From Propionibacteriaceae bacterium (GTDB lineage Bacteria > Actinomycetota > Actinomycetes > Propionibacteriales > Propionibacteriaceae): DNA of 64,000 bases. Below, piece by piece: positions 16,237 to 26,452 of this stretch. The translations under genes and the position numbers were made by a program. Where the stretch lies: NCBI GenBank assembly GCA_009782915.1, contig WRIC01000001.1, forward strand, positions 84,212-148,211, given 5' to 3'. Within the stretch, counting starts at the first letter, position 1. Each line of letters starts with the position of its first letter. The notes under the pieces were generated by a model, which saw nothing but the letters and a program-made list of their open reading frames with translations, was not told where the DNA came from and searched no databases.

Positions 16237-18027
16237 GTGAGTGAATCAACTACTTCTGCCGGGGATTTCATTGCCGACACCGTGAAAGCTGACAACGAGT
16301 CGGGGCTCTATTCGGGGCGTGTCCAAACCCGGTTTCCACCTGAGCCGAACGGCTACTTGCACATCGGTCATGCTAAGGCGATCACCGCTGATTTCGGGAT
16401 CGCCGAACAGTTCGGGGGAACCTGCAATCTGAGGTTCGATGACACTAATCCGGACACTGAGGAAACCGAGTACGTCGAGTCGATCATCGACGACATCGAG
16501 TGGTTGGGCTTCCATCCCAACCAGGTGTTCTATGCTTCGGACTATTTCGAAGCCCTCTACACCTGGGCTGAGGAGTTGATCACCAAGGGCCTCGCGTACG
16601 TTGATGACCAGGATCAGGAGACGATCCAAACCCAGCGCGGGGGATTCGGCAAACCGGGTGTTGAGTCGCCCTACCGTGAGCGTACGATCGAAGAAAACAT
16701 GGATCTGTTTCGGCGCATGAGAGCAGGGGAGTACGCCGATGGTGCGAGGGTTTTGCGGGCCAAGATCGACATGCAATCCGACAATATGCAGTTGCGCGAC
16801 CCGGTGATGTACCGGATCCGTCGCGGTTTTCACCACCGTACTGGCGACACTTGGGTCATCTATCCGACCTATGACTGGGCCCACGGTCAGTCGGATGCTT
16901 TGGAGGGTGTCACCCATTCAATGTGTACCCTCGAGTTTGTCACCAATCGCCCCCTCTACGACTGGTATCTCTCCCATCTGGAGCTCCCATACGAGAAACC
17001 CCAACAGCTGGAATTTGCCCGCTTGGAGCTCACCCACACGGTTACCTCGAAGCGTAAACTTCGCCAGCTGATCGAGGATGGAATCGTTGACGGCTGGGAT
17101 GATCCGAGGATGCCCACCCTCCAGGGTTTGCGTCGACGCGGATATCCGGCCACCGCAATTCGAGCTTTCTGCGCCCACATCGGGATCAACAAGACCAACT
17201 CCCGTCACACCCTTGAAGAGTTGGAGTCTTTCGTCCGCACCGAACTGAATCGCAGCGCCCAGCGTCGCATGGCGGTGATCCGTCCCCTCAAATTGGTCAT
17301 CGACAATTGGCCCACCGAGGATGGTCGCACGATTGGCGAAGCCCGAGATGCTGGCGATTCCCCCGTGCCCATCACCACCTGGTTCGACATCAACAACAAC
17401 CCGGAGAACCCCGCCGATGGAACCCGCCGCGTACCTTTCACTGGGGAGCTGTGGATTGAGCAAGACGATTTCGCTGAGGTTCCTCCACCGAAGTTTTTCC
17501 GTCTCAGTGTTGGTCGTGAGGTACGTCTGCGTGGGGCCTTCCTGGTGACAGCCACCGAGGTCATCAAGGACGCGGAAGGGAATCTTCTGGAGGTACGCGC
17601 GACCTATGACCCCGCCAGTGAGGGAGGTAACGCCCCCGATGGTCGCAAAGTAAAATCCACGATGCACTGGGTGAGCGCCACCCATGGTTTGGACGCAGAG
17701 GTACGGCTCTATGAACGCCTGTTCTCCACTGAGGTGCCCGGCGAAACCACCGGTGACCCCCTGGATGACTTGACTGAGAACTCAGTCGAAGTGTTGGCAG
17801 CCAAGGTTGAACCCGCTCTAGCACCTGGTGATGGAGTGACCCCTGGTCAGGCTGGTGTCGAACCGGGACAAGCAGGTGTCGAACCGGGCCAGGTGAGTGT
17901 CGAACCGGGTCAGGTCGTCCAATTCGAGCGCCTCGGCTATTTCGCTGCAGACTCCCGTACCCCCATGCTCTTCCACCGAACGGTGGGCCTGCGCGACGAA
18001 TGGGCCACCCTCCAACGCAAAAGCTAG
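16237..18027 (+). CDS. glnS: Glutamine--tRNA ligase with tandem-repeat insertion
   Basis: From GTG 16237 the protein has 596 residues, longer than E. coli GlnRS (about 550). Class I signatures are PPEPNGYLHIGHAKAI (HIGH) and VTSKRKL (KMSKS); the beta-barrel anticodon domain ends with FERLGYFAADS and HRTVGLRDEWA. In that last domain, residues ~533-560 are four copies of a 7-residue unit (GVTPGQA, GVEPGQA, GVEPGQV, SVEPGQV), a 21-base tandem repeat inserted in a loop. Direct charging of tRNA-Gln is uncommon in actinobacteria, most of which use the transamidation route, so horizontal origin is possible. Confidence 0.95.
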   Translation: MSESTTSAGDFIADTVKADNESGLYSGRVQTRFPPEPNGYLHIGHAKAITADFGIAEQFGGTCNLRFDDTNPDTEETEYVESIIDDIEWLGFHPNQVFYASDYFEALYTWAEELITKGLAYVDDQDQETIQTQRGGFGKPGVESPYRERTIEENMDLFRRMRAGEYADGARVLRAKIDMQSDNMQLRDPVMYRIRRGFHHRTGDTWVIYPTYDWAHGQSDALEGVTHSMCTLEFVTNRPLYDWYLSHLELPYEKPQQLEFARLELTHTVTSKRKLRQLIEDGIVDGWDDPRMPTLQGLRRRGYPATAIRAFCAHIGINKTNSRHTLEELESFVRTELNRSAQRRMAVIRPLKLVIDNWPTEDGRTIGEARDAGDSPVPITTWFDINNNPENPADGTRRVPFTGELWIEQDDFAEVPPPKFFRLSVGREVRLRGAFLVTATEVIKDAEGNLLEVRATYDPASEGGNAPDGRKVKSTMHWVSATHGLDAEVRLYERLFSTEVPGETTGDPLDDLTENSVEVLAAKVEPALAPGDGVTPGQAGVEPGQAGVEPGQVSVEPGQVVQFERLGYFAADSRTPMLFHRTVGLRDEWATLQRKS

Positions 18028-18171
18028 CCAGGAGCCGGTCTTCTGCATTCCCGTGGAGACTTTGCGTTCATGATGAACGGAAACTTTCCACAGGAACCAC
18101 AAACTCCCGTGGCAATCTAGGCTGGGCTAGCGGTTGCGCCCCATTGTTGTCGTCTGCAGAGTACTCTCTCC

Positions 18172-18268
18172 CCGTCATTCTGCGGAGCGAAGCGACTCGC
18201 AGAATCCAGAATCCACAGTTAAACAACTGGGTAGTCTGGACCCTGCGACTTCGCGCAGGGTGACGGCG
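18172..18268. repeat. REP/BIME hairpin pair
   Basis: The forward hairpin is of ATTCTGCG/CGCAGAAT type with a GGAGCGAAGCGACT loop. Then come TCCAGAATCCACAG, a short spacer and the inverted CCCTGCG-type hairpin ending TGACGG. The two arms carry different stem types. It fills most of the glnS-purC gap; 18028-18171 holds no gene that I can support. Confidence 0.87.
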
Positions 18269-18288
18269 GTGGCGCGATCACTGTGTTC

Positions 18289-18341
18289 CCTTTGTGTGAT
18301 GACTTAACCCTCATGATGAGGGTTAAGTCATCACACAAAGG
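18289..18341. promoter_or_regulatory. 53-bp perfect palindrome in front of purC
   Basis: The arm 18289-18314 (CCTTTGTGTGATGACTTAAC...) is the exact reverse complement of 18316-18341, with one central base (G18315). The right arm ends 15 bases before the purC GTG and about 2 bases before a GGTAGGA Shine-Dalgarno. It lacks a T-run, so it is not a standard terminator. It could be an operator for a dimeric regulator or an RNA hairpin that blocks or protects the purC leader. Confidence 0.75.
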
Positions 18342-18356
18342 CGGTAGGATGCACGG

Positions 18357-19241
18357 GTGACTTATCCATTGATTCATGCAGGCAAGGTACGCCGGCTTTA
18401 TGAACTGCCTGATCCGGAACTGATGCTCATGGTGGCATCCGATTCGATCTCTGCTTTTGATTATGTCCTCGAAACTCCTATCCCCGATAAGGGTGTCATT
18501 CTTACTCAGATGTCGCTGTGGTGGTTCGATCAGCTGAAAGACACCGTGGACAACCATGTGGTGTGGGCATCCACCCTTGATGGTGCTGACGGGCCGTACC
18601 CGATCCCCGATGACTGGCAGGGGCGCTGCATGGTGGTGAAGAAACTAGAGATGTTTGAGGTGGAGTGTATCGCGCGCGGGTACATCACCGGTTCGGGTTG
18701 GGCGGAATATCAACAGTCGCAGACGATCACCGGTATCCCTCTCCCAGCGGGATTGCGCCACGCGGACAAACTGCCTGAGCCGATTTTCACCCCTTCAACG
18801 AAAGCTGAGATTGGTCTCCACGATGAGAACATCCACTTCGAGGAGGTCGAGAAGATCGTAGGCGAAACCGATGCAGCAGCCCTACGAGATCTGACGCTAA
18901 CAGTGTTCACCCAGGCTTCCACTATCGCCGAAGAGCGGGGGATCATTCTCGCTGACACGAAGTTCGAGTTTGGGCGTACCAGTGATGGACGGATCATCCT
19001 CGCCGATGAGGTTCTCACACCTGACTCTTCGCGATTCTGGGATGCCAACGACCACACCCCTGGTGAGCAGGTCCCCAGTTTCGATAAGCAGTACGTTCGG
19101 GACTGGCTCGCCAAAGAATCCGGATGGGATAAAAACAGTGACACCCCACCACCACCGCTTCCCGCTGAGATTGTCCAAGCCACACGTCAGAGGTACGTCG
19201 AGGCGTACCGTCGTTTGACCGGAAACACCGACATCACCTAA
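18357..19241 (+). CDS. purC: Phosphoribosylaminoimidazole-succinocarboxamide synthase
   Basis: The protein has 294 residues from GTG 18357. Typical SAICAR synthetase segments are GKVRRLYELPD, VASDSISAFDYVL, ECIARGYITGSGW, IILADTKFEFG and DEVLTPDSSRFWDA. It condenses CAIR with aspartate in purine synthesis. It leads a purC-purS-purQ group (30-bp gap to purS). The palindrome immediately upstream is a candidate control element. Confidence 0.95.
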   Translation: MTYPLIHAGKVRRLYELPDPELMLMVASDSISAFDYVLETPIPDKGVILTQMSLWWFDQLKDTVDNHVVWASTLDGADGPYPIPDDWQGRCMVVKKLEMFEVECIARGYITGSGWAEYQQSQTITGIPLPAGLRHADKLPEPIFTPSTKAEIGLHDENIHFEEVEKIVGETDAAALRDLTLTVFTQASTIAEERGIILADTKFEFGRTSDGRIILADEVLTPDSSRFWDANDHTPGEQVPSFDKQYVRDWLAKESGWDKNSDTPPPPLPAEIVQATRQRYVEAYRRLTGNTDIT

Positions 19242-19271
19242 CCAACCCCCATCACGCACTAGGATGGAGCC

Positions 19272-19508
19272 ATGGCTCTAGTAGTAGTGAATGTCATGCC
19301 CAAACCGGAGATCCTTGACCCGCAGGGTAAAGCGGTGACGGGCGCCTTAGCCCGAATGGGGCATGAGGGTTTTTCGGTACGGCAGGGAAAGCGTTTCGAG
19401 ATTGACGTGACTGGCGAGGTGACACCGGGGCGTCTGGCGGAGATCAGCGAATTCGCTGAAGCCTTGCTGGCGAACACAGTGATTGAGGACTTTGAGGTTA
19501 TTTCATGA
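19272..19508 (+). CDS. purS: Phosphoribosylformylglycinamidine synthase subunit PurS
   Basis: This 78-residue protein has the PurS pattern [31 protein letters not shown] and [13 protein letters not shown]. PurS bridges PurQ and PurL in the three-part FGAM synthase of Gram-positive bacteria. Its stop overlaps the purQ start (ATGA). The purL partner is not adjacent. Confidence 0.94.
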   Translation: MALVVVNVMPKPEILDPQGKAVTGALARMGHEGFSVRQGKRFEIDVTGEVTPGRLAEISEFAEALLANTVIEDFEVIS

Positions 19509-20176
19509 AGATCGGTGTCGTGAGCTTTCCAGGTTCTCTTGATGATCATGACGGGCTTCGTGCGGTACGTCTCATGGGTGGGGAGGCTGTGTCGCTTTGG
19601 CATGGCGCTGATGATGTTCATGGTGTTGATGCAGTCATTCTGCCTGGGGGTTTCTCCTATGGGGATTATTTACGCTGTGGTGCGATTGCGCGGTTCTCCC
19701 CGGTGATGGAGGAGGTCGTACGCCAAGCAAACAAGGGGATGCCTCTGTTGGGGATATGTAACGGGTTCCAAGTGTTGTGTGAGGCGCGGCTTCTTCCTGG
19801 TGCACTGATTCGCAATGAGGGACAGAAGTTCACCTCAGTAACCACGCCACTGAGAGTTGAGTCAACCTCAACAGTGTGGACGAATGCGTACGCCCAAGGC
19901 CAAGAGATCAATATCGTGTTGAAAAATGGCGAAGGCAACTATCAAGCTGACGCTGAAACGGTGAAACAACTCGAAGCCGAGGGCCGAGTGGTGGTCCGCT
20001 ACCTCGACAACCCGAATGGTTCCATGAACGATATTGCCGGTATCACCAACGAGCGCGGCAACGTGGTCGGCCTCATGCCCCACCCCGAACACAACGTTGA
20101 TCCCACGATCACCACCAACCTCGATGGCCAGGGTTTCTTCCGCTCACTGGAGTCTTTCTTGAGTTCGAGAGTGTGA
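19505..20176 (+). CDS. purQ: Phosphoribosylformylglycinamidine synthase subunit PurQ (glutaminase)
   Basis: This 223-residue class I glutamine amidotransferase has the nucleophile in [11 protein letters not shown] and the catalytic His/Glu in MPHPEHNVD. The PurQ-specific start [15 protein letters not shown] is seen. It supplies ammonia to PurL via PurS. Translation is coupled to purS by a 4-base overlap. The usual purL gene does not follow; a repeat cluster and an opposite-strand gene come next, so the operon ends here. Confidence 0.95.
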   Translation: MKIGVVSFPGSLDDHDGLRAVRLMGGEAVSLWHGADDVHGVDAVILPGGFSYGDYLRCGAIARFSPVMEEVVRQANKGMPLLGICNGFQVLCEARLLPGALIRNEGQKFTSVTTPLRVESTSTVWTNAYAQGQEINIVLKNGEGNYQADAETVKQLEAEGRVVVRYLDNPNGSMNDIAGITNERGNVVGLMPHPEHNVDPTITTNLDGQGFFRSLESFLSSRV

Positions 20177-20460
20177 CAGTTGGGGACGGCACCGTTTTGT
20201 CACATTCCGTTCCAGTGACAGTTGGGGACGGTACTACATGACCCTTATCCGTCCCCCTGCGTACCTTCCACCCGTCACCCTGCGTACCTTCCACCCGTCA
20301 CCCTGCGTACCTTCCACCCGTCACCCTGCGTACCTTCCACCCGTCACCCTGCGCGAAGTCGCAGGGTCCAGACTACCCAGTTGTTCGACTGTGGATTCTG
20401 AGTTCTGCGAGTCGCAACGCTGCGCAGAATGATAGTATGACAAAACAGTACCGTACCCAA
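20170..20460. repeat. Repeat cluster: family-2 ends, 23-bp tandem array, REP hairpins
   Basis: Family-2 pieces (GACAGTTGGGGACGG, twice) lie at 20177-20238. Four 23-base units follow (CCGTCACCCTGCGTACCTTC core; starts at 20273, 20296, 20319 and 20342) leading into a full CCCTGCG hairpin. An inverted TTCTGCG-type hairpin with a longer loop ends near 20430, and TGACAAAACAGTACCG closes the cluster. No gene is supported in 20177-20488. Confidence 0.85.
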
Positions 20461-20488
20461 CGGTCACACTATCCCCATCCTCAGCCAA

Positions 20489-20731
20489 CTACTTGTTTTC
20501 GGGGAGGGACTCCCAGATTTCTTTGCACTCGGGGCAGACGGGGTATTCCTGGGGGTTGCGGGAGGGGACCCAGATTTTTCCGCAGAGAGCAACCACCGGG
20601 GTGCCCATCACCATGGCTTCGGTGAGTTTGTCCTTGGTGACATAGTGGGAAAGGCGCTCATGGTCTTGGGTGTCCTCACGGACAGTCTCGCGATCAAGAA
20701 CAGTCGTCGATCCGGGGGCAGGTTCACTCAT
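20489..20731 (-). CDS. DUF3039 family protein
   Basis: This 80-residue protein matches the actinobacterial DUF3039 family: TTVLDRETVREDTQDHERLSHYV, the central VMGTPVVALCGKIWVPSRNP, and a C-terminal YPVCPECKEIW. Three cysteines (CGK and CPEC) suggest a zinc-binding fold. The function is unknown; the gene is widespread and single-copy in actinobacteria. It is bounded on both sides by repeat clusters, which may supply its terminator. Confidence 0.88.
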   Translation of the reverse strand: MSEPAPGSTTVLDRETVREDTQDHERLSHYVTKDKLTEAMVMGTPVVALCGKIWVPSRNPQEYPVCPECKEIWESLPENK

Positions 20732-20765
20732 GAGTCCATTATCTCACGGGTGTCCAAGCGTAGGG

Positions 20766-20925
20766 ATGTGACAGGGGGACGGTATGAACTGTCACGTTCA
20801 CGCTGTCAGGTAACGTCCCTTGGAGTGTGACAGTTCATACCGTCCCCCTGTCACATATTCGTCACGGTGCTGTGACAAACGCCCCGTCCCCTTGTGACAA
20901 ACGCCCCGTCCCCTTGTGACACGGT
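20766..20925. repeat. Family-2 inverted repeat with 30-bp perfect arms, plus two more ends
   Basis: Arm 20766-20795 (ATGTGACAGGGGGACGGTAT...) is the perfect reverse complement of 20827-20856, with a 31-base loop. Two direct copies of TGTGACAAACGCCCCGTCCCC follow (20871-20914). The structure occupies the promoter-side gap of both the DUF3039 gene (leftward) and the lipoprotein gene (rightward). Confidence 0.85.
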
Positions 20926-20956
20926 AGGATGGGGGAGGCTGGACGAAAGGAAACCC

Positions 20957-21541
20957 ATGGCAACCAGAAAGATTGCAGCTGTTATCCTCGGGATCGGGTG
21001 TCTGCTTGGGTTGGCGGGGTGTTCTCAGCCATCGGGTAGTGTGGCTGCGGTGGTTAATGGGAGAGTCATCTCTGATGATTTTGTTCAGCAGACAGCTCTC
21101 GCTGTACAGGACATTCTCGCTCCTGCTGATTGCTCGGACCACTTTGTGTGTTTCCACGATATTCTCCAAAACCAAATCATTGGCACCATGTGTGATGAGA
21201 TGCTGGCGGCCCAAGGTTTCGAGCTGTCCACCCAGGAGAAGGATCAGTGGTGGCAGGACTCTATCCCCCCGGATAATCCGATTTATCAGCTGTGGTTTGA
21301 TCCACGAACCAGACCAGGGTTTGAGGCTTTCGCATCGGCGAGCATTTTTGCAGCAATCCTCGATAGTGGCCAGGTTGATGCCCAGCAGTGGTTGGCCCAG
21401 CTCAAAACGATCCCTGTTCAAGTCAATCCGCGCTATGGCGATTGGAACGCGGACGAATGGTTGTTCACCTCGGGTTTGGATGGGCGCCCCGGTGGGGTCA
21501 AAGCCGAGCAGTTTGTTGTTGAATTGCCTGCAGTGTCGTGA
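20957..21541 (+). CDS. SurA-N-like lipoprotein
   Basis: This 194-residue protein is taken from ATG 20957, which has GAAAGG seven bases upstream; an earlier in-frame start would lie in repeat DNA. The signal peptide has lipobox GLAGC (Cys22). The mature start SVAAVVNGRVISDDFVQQTA is the beginning of a SurA/trigger-factor-like chaperone domain. In actinobacteria such a lipoprotein commonly neighbours mazG, as here (10-bp gap). It may help fold secreted proteins; no peptidyl-prolyl isomerase domain is present. Confidence 0.8.
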   Translation: MATRKIAAVILGIGCLLGLAGCSQPSGSVAAVVNGRVISDDFVQQTALAVQDILAPADCSDHFVCFHDILQNQIIGTMCDEMLAAQGFELSTQEKDQWWQDSIPPDNPIYQLWFDPRTRPGFEAFASASIFAAILDSGQVDAQQWLAQLKTIPVQVNPRYGDWNADEWLFTSGLDGRPGGVKAEQFVVELPAVS

Positions 21542-21551
21542 TTGGGTTTTC

Positions 21552-22181
21552 ATGAGTGAGAGGGAAACACTCACCGAGTTGGCCCGGCTTCGTGAGGTGA
21601 TGCACACTATTCGACGCCAGTGCCCGTGGGACGCCGAGCAGACCCACGATAGTCTCATGACCTATCTCATTGAGGAAACAGCTGAGGTGGTTGAAGCGGT
21701 GGAGTCTCACCACGAAAACCACATGTGTGAAGAATTGGGTGACCTTCTTCTGCAGGTTTTTTTCCATGCTGAGATCTCTGAGGAGCGCAGTTCTTTTTCG
21801 CTGGCGGATATTGCCCGTGGTATTTCCGACAAGCTCATTGCCCGCCACCCCTATATTTTTGCCGACGATGAGCTACCCACCGACGTATGGGGTTCCTGGG
21901 AGAAACGCAAACGCAAGGAGAAGAACAGGAAATCCAGTGTTGATGGCATACCCGATCCGCTGTCGTCTCTCGCTCGAGCCAACAAAGTGGTGACGAGGGT
22001 GCGCTCACACGATGTTGAGATTCCCCTGGATGACACCGAGATCACCGCAGCCGAGGTCGGCGAGCAGATTCTCACGCTGGTGGCCCGCGCTCACGCCCAC
22101 AGGATTGACCCGGATCAGGCTTTGCGCTTTGCGGTACGCCAGTTGGAGGATCAGGTACGTGTCTCAGAGTCCGCATCCTAG
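21552..22181 (+). CDS. mazG: Nucleoside triphosphate pyrophosphohydrolase MazG
   Basis: This 209-residue protein starts [17 protein letters not shown] and shows the MazG core LRREC-like [44 protein letters not shown] and [16 protein letters not shown]. The EExxE and ExxD residues bind magnesium. It hydrolyses (d)NTPs to monophosphates and PPi, cleaning the nucleotide pool. The start is ATG 21552; the longer open frame upstream overlaps the SurA-like gene in another frame. The second half is a degenerate MazG repeat, as in other bacterial enzymes. Confidence 0.94.
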   Translation: MSERETLTELARLREVMHTIRRQCPWDAEQTHDSLMTYLIEETAEVVEAVESHHENHMCEELGDLLLQVFFHAEISEERSSFSLADIARGISDKLIARHPYIFADDELPTDVWGSWEKRKRKEKNRKSSVDGIPDPLSSLARANKVVTRVRSHDVEIPLDDTEITAAEVGEQILTLVARAHAHRIDPDQALRFAVRQLEDQVRVSESAS

Positions 22182-22224
22182 TGGGTTACGAAACATTCGC
22201 AACCAGATCACTAGACTGACACCC

Positions 22225-23777
22225 ATGGATCTTGCCCGCGAACTTGTTCTCGTTGTTGACTATGGTGCCCAGTACGCCCAGCTGATTGCTCGCCGGGTTC
22301 GTGAAGCGAAGGTTTATTCTCACATCATCCCCCATTCGGCCACGATCGCCGAGATCATGGAGCTGAAGCCGTCTGCTCTGATCTTGTCAGGTGGACCAGC
22401 GTCGGTCTATGAACCAGGAGCCCCTCAGGTTGATCCTGCTCTTTTCGATCTCGGTATCCCGGTTTTCGGCATCTGCTACGGCTTCCAGGCGATGGCCCTA
22501 GCGCTCGGTGGTCAGGTGGATCGTACCGATCTTCGAGAGTACGGACGCACGCAGCTGACCATTCACACCCCAGGAGATTTACTCAGCGAGGTTCCACCAG
22601 AGTTCATGGTGTGGATGAGCCACGGCGTCTCGGTCCATGAGCCGCCACCAGGGTTCCTGTCGCTGGCGAGCACCCAGGGCGCCGAGGTGGCAGCCATGGA
22701 GGATACCAGCCGCAAGTTGGCGGGGGTTCAGTGGCATCCGGAGGTTCTTCATTCCCAGTACGGCCAGCAGGTTCTCGATCACTTCTTGCACAACATCGCG
22801 GGTCTGGGCCACGAGTGGGATTCTTCGACGATTGTGGAGGATTCTGTACAAGCCATCCGCAACCAGGTGGGCGACGAACCAGTGTTGTGCGGGTTGTCCG
22901 GTGGTGTCGATTCAGCGGTCGCTGCGGCGCTCGTCCAGAAAGCGATCGGTGAGAATCTGACCTGTGTCTTTGTTGATCATGGCTTGCTACGTAAGGGTGA
23001 GGCCGAGGCTGTGGAGAAGGATTTCGTCGCCGCAACAGGGGCACGCTTAGTGGTTGCTGATGCCCGCGAGCAGTTCCTCAGTGTCCTTCGCGGTGTCACC
23101 GACCCTGAGCAGAAACGCAAGGCGATCGGCCACCAGTTCATTCGCACCTTCGAAGCAGAGGCGGCCCGGCTTGCTGGCGAGCAGGGGATCAGGTTCCTGG
23201 TTCAGGGCACCCTCTATCCGGATGTGGTTGAATCCGGTGGTGGTACAGGCACCGCGAACATCAAATCCCATCACAATGTGGGTGGGCTTCCTGAGGATTT
23301 GAGTTTCGAGCTGGTCGAACCTTTGCGTACCCTGTTCAAAGACGAGGTACGCGCGGTGGGTGAGGAGCTGGGCCTGCCCACTGAGATGGTGTGGCGTCAT
23401 CCGTTCCCCGGACCGGGTTTGGGGATTCGCATCATTGGTGAGGTGACCGAGGAGAGGTTAGCTATCCTGCGGGAAGCCGACGCTATTGCCCGTGAAGAGC
23501 TCACTTCATCCGGGTTGGATCGCGAGATCTGGCAGTTCCCGGTGGTGTTGCTCGGTGATGTCCGCTCGGTGGGGGTCCAAGGTGATGAGCGTACCTATGG
23601 TCACCCGATTGTTTTGCGCCCGGTCACCAGCGAGGATGCGATGACTGCCGATTGGGGGCGTCTACCGTACGAGGTTCTGGAGAAGATTTCCACGCGTATC
23701 ACTAATGAGGTGCCCCATATCAATAGGGTCACCCTCGACATCACCTCGAAACCACCGGGCACCATCGAGTGGGAGTA

Positions 23778-23778
<1 letters not shown>
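22225..23778 (+). CDS. guaA: GMP synthase (glutamine-hydrolysing)
   Basis: From ATG 22225 the protein has 517 residues. The N-terminal class I amidotransferase carries the nucleophile in [12 protein letters not shown] and the His/Glu pair in VQWHPEV. The central ATP-pyrophosphatase has the PP-loop LSGGVDSAV. The C-terminal dimerisation domain ends [19 protein letters not shown], the canonical GMP synthase terminus. It converts XMP to GMP. An upstream frame extension overlaps mazG and has no coding support. It is transcribed with mazG or from the 43-bp gap. Confidence 0.96.
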
Positions 23779-26125
<2,347 letters not shown>

Positions 26126-26144
26126 TCAACTGACAAGACAACCC

Positions 26145-26187
26145 CATCAGCCGGTGACTTTCGTAGTCACCGGCTGATGCTTTTTCC
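26145..26187 (+). terminator. Rho-independent terminator of katG
   Basis: A 15-bp perfect stem (26145-26159, CATCAGCCGGTGACT, with 26165-26179) has a TTCGT loop and is followed by CTTTTT. It lies 20 bases after the katG stop. Confidence 0.93.
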
Positions 26188-26236
26188 GTCATCCTGCGCG
26201 CGTTGACAAAGTGGGACGGAGGTTTTTCCCCAACCC

Positions 26237-26325
26237 CGTCATTCCGCGCGTAGTCGCGGAATCCAGACTCCACAGTAGGACAAATGTGATTTCTGGGCCC
26301 TGCGACTACGCGCAGGGTGACGGGG
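26237..26325. repeat. REP/BIME hairpin pair
   Basis: Forward stem ATTCCGCG/CGCGGAAT with a CGTAGT loop (26237-26267) is followed by the inverted CCCTGCG-type hairpin (26292-26325). It is a stem variant with matched changes on both arms. Confidence 0.88.
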
Positions 26326-26337
26326 TGTAACTCAGCG

Positions 26338-26450
26338 TGACAAAAACACCCCCGGCGCGGGCGTTTTGTCATACCCTTCCTGCCGTCTCCCTGCGCACTG
26401 CGAGTCGCGCTGGCGCGCTCCGCAGCACAGGCTCCGTCGCAGGGTCCACT
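26338..26450. repeat. TGACAAAA hairpin and long-loop REP copy
   Basis: An imperfect hairpin (26338-26371: TGACAAAA...TTTTGTCA around GGCGCG) belongs to family 2. Then CGTCTCCCTGCG (26384) and its partner CGCAGGGTCCA (about 26438-26448) are separated by a ~40-base GC-rich loop (ACTGCGAGTCGCGCTGG...) instead of the usual 6 bases. The cluster abuts the stop codon of the antiporter gene. No gene is supported in 26126-26452. Confidence 0.82.
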
Positions 26451-26452
26451 GG

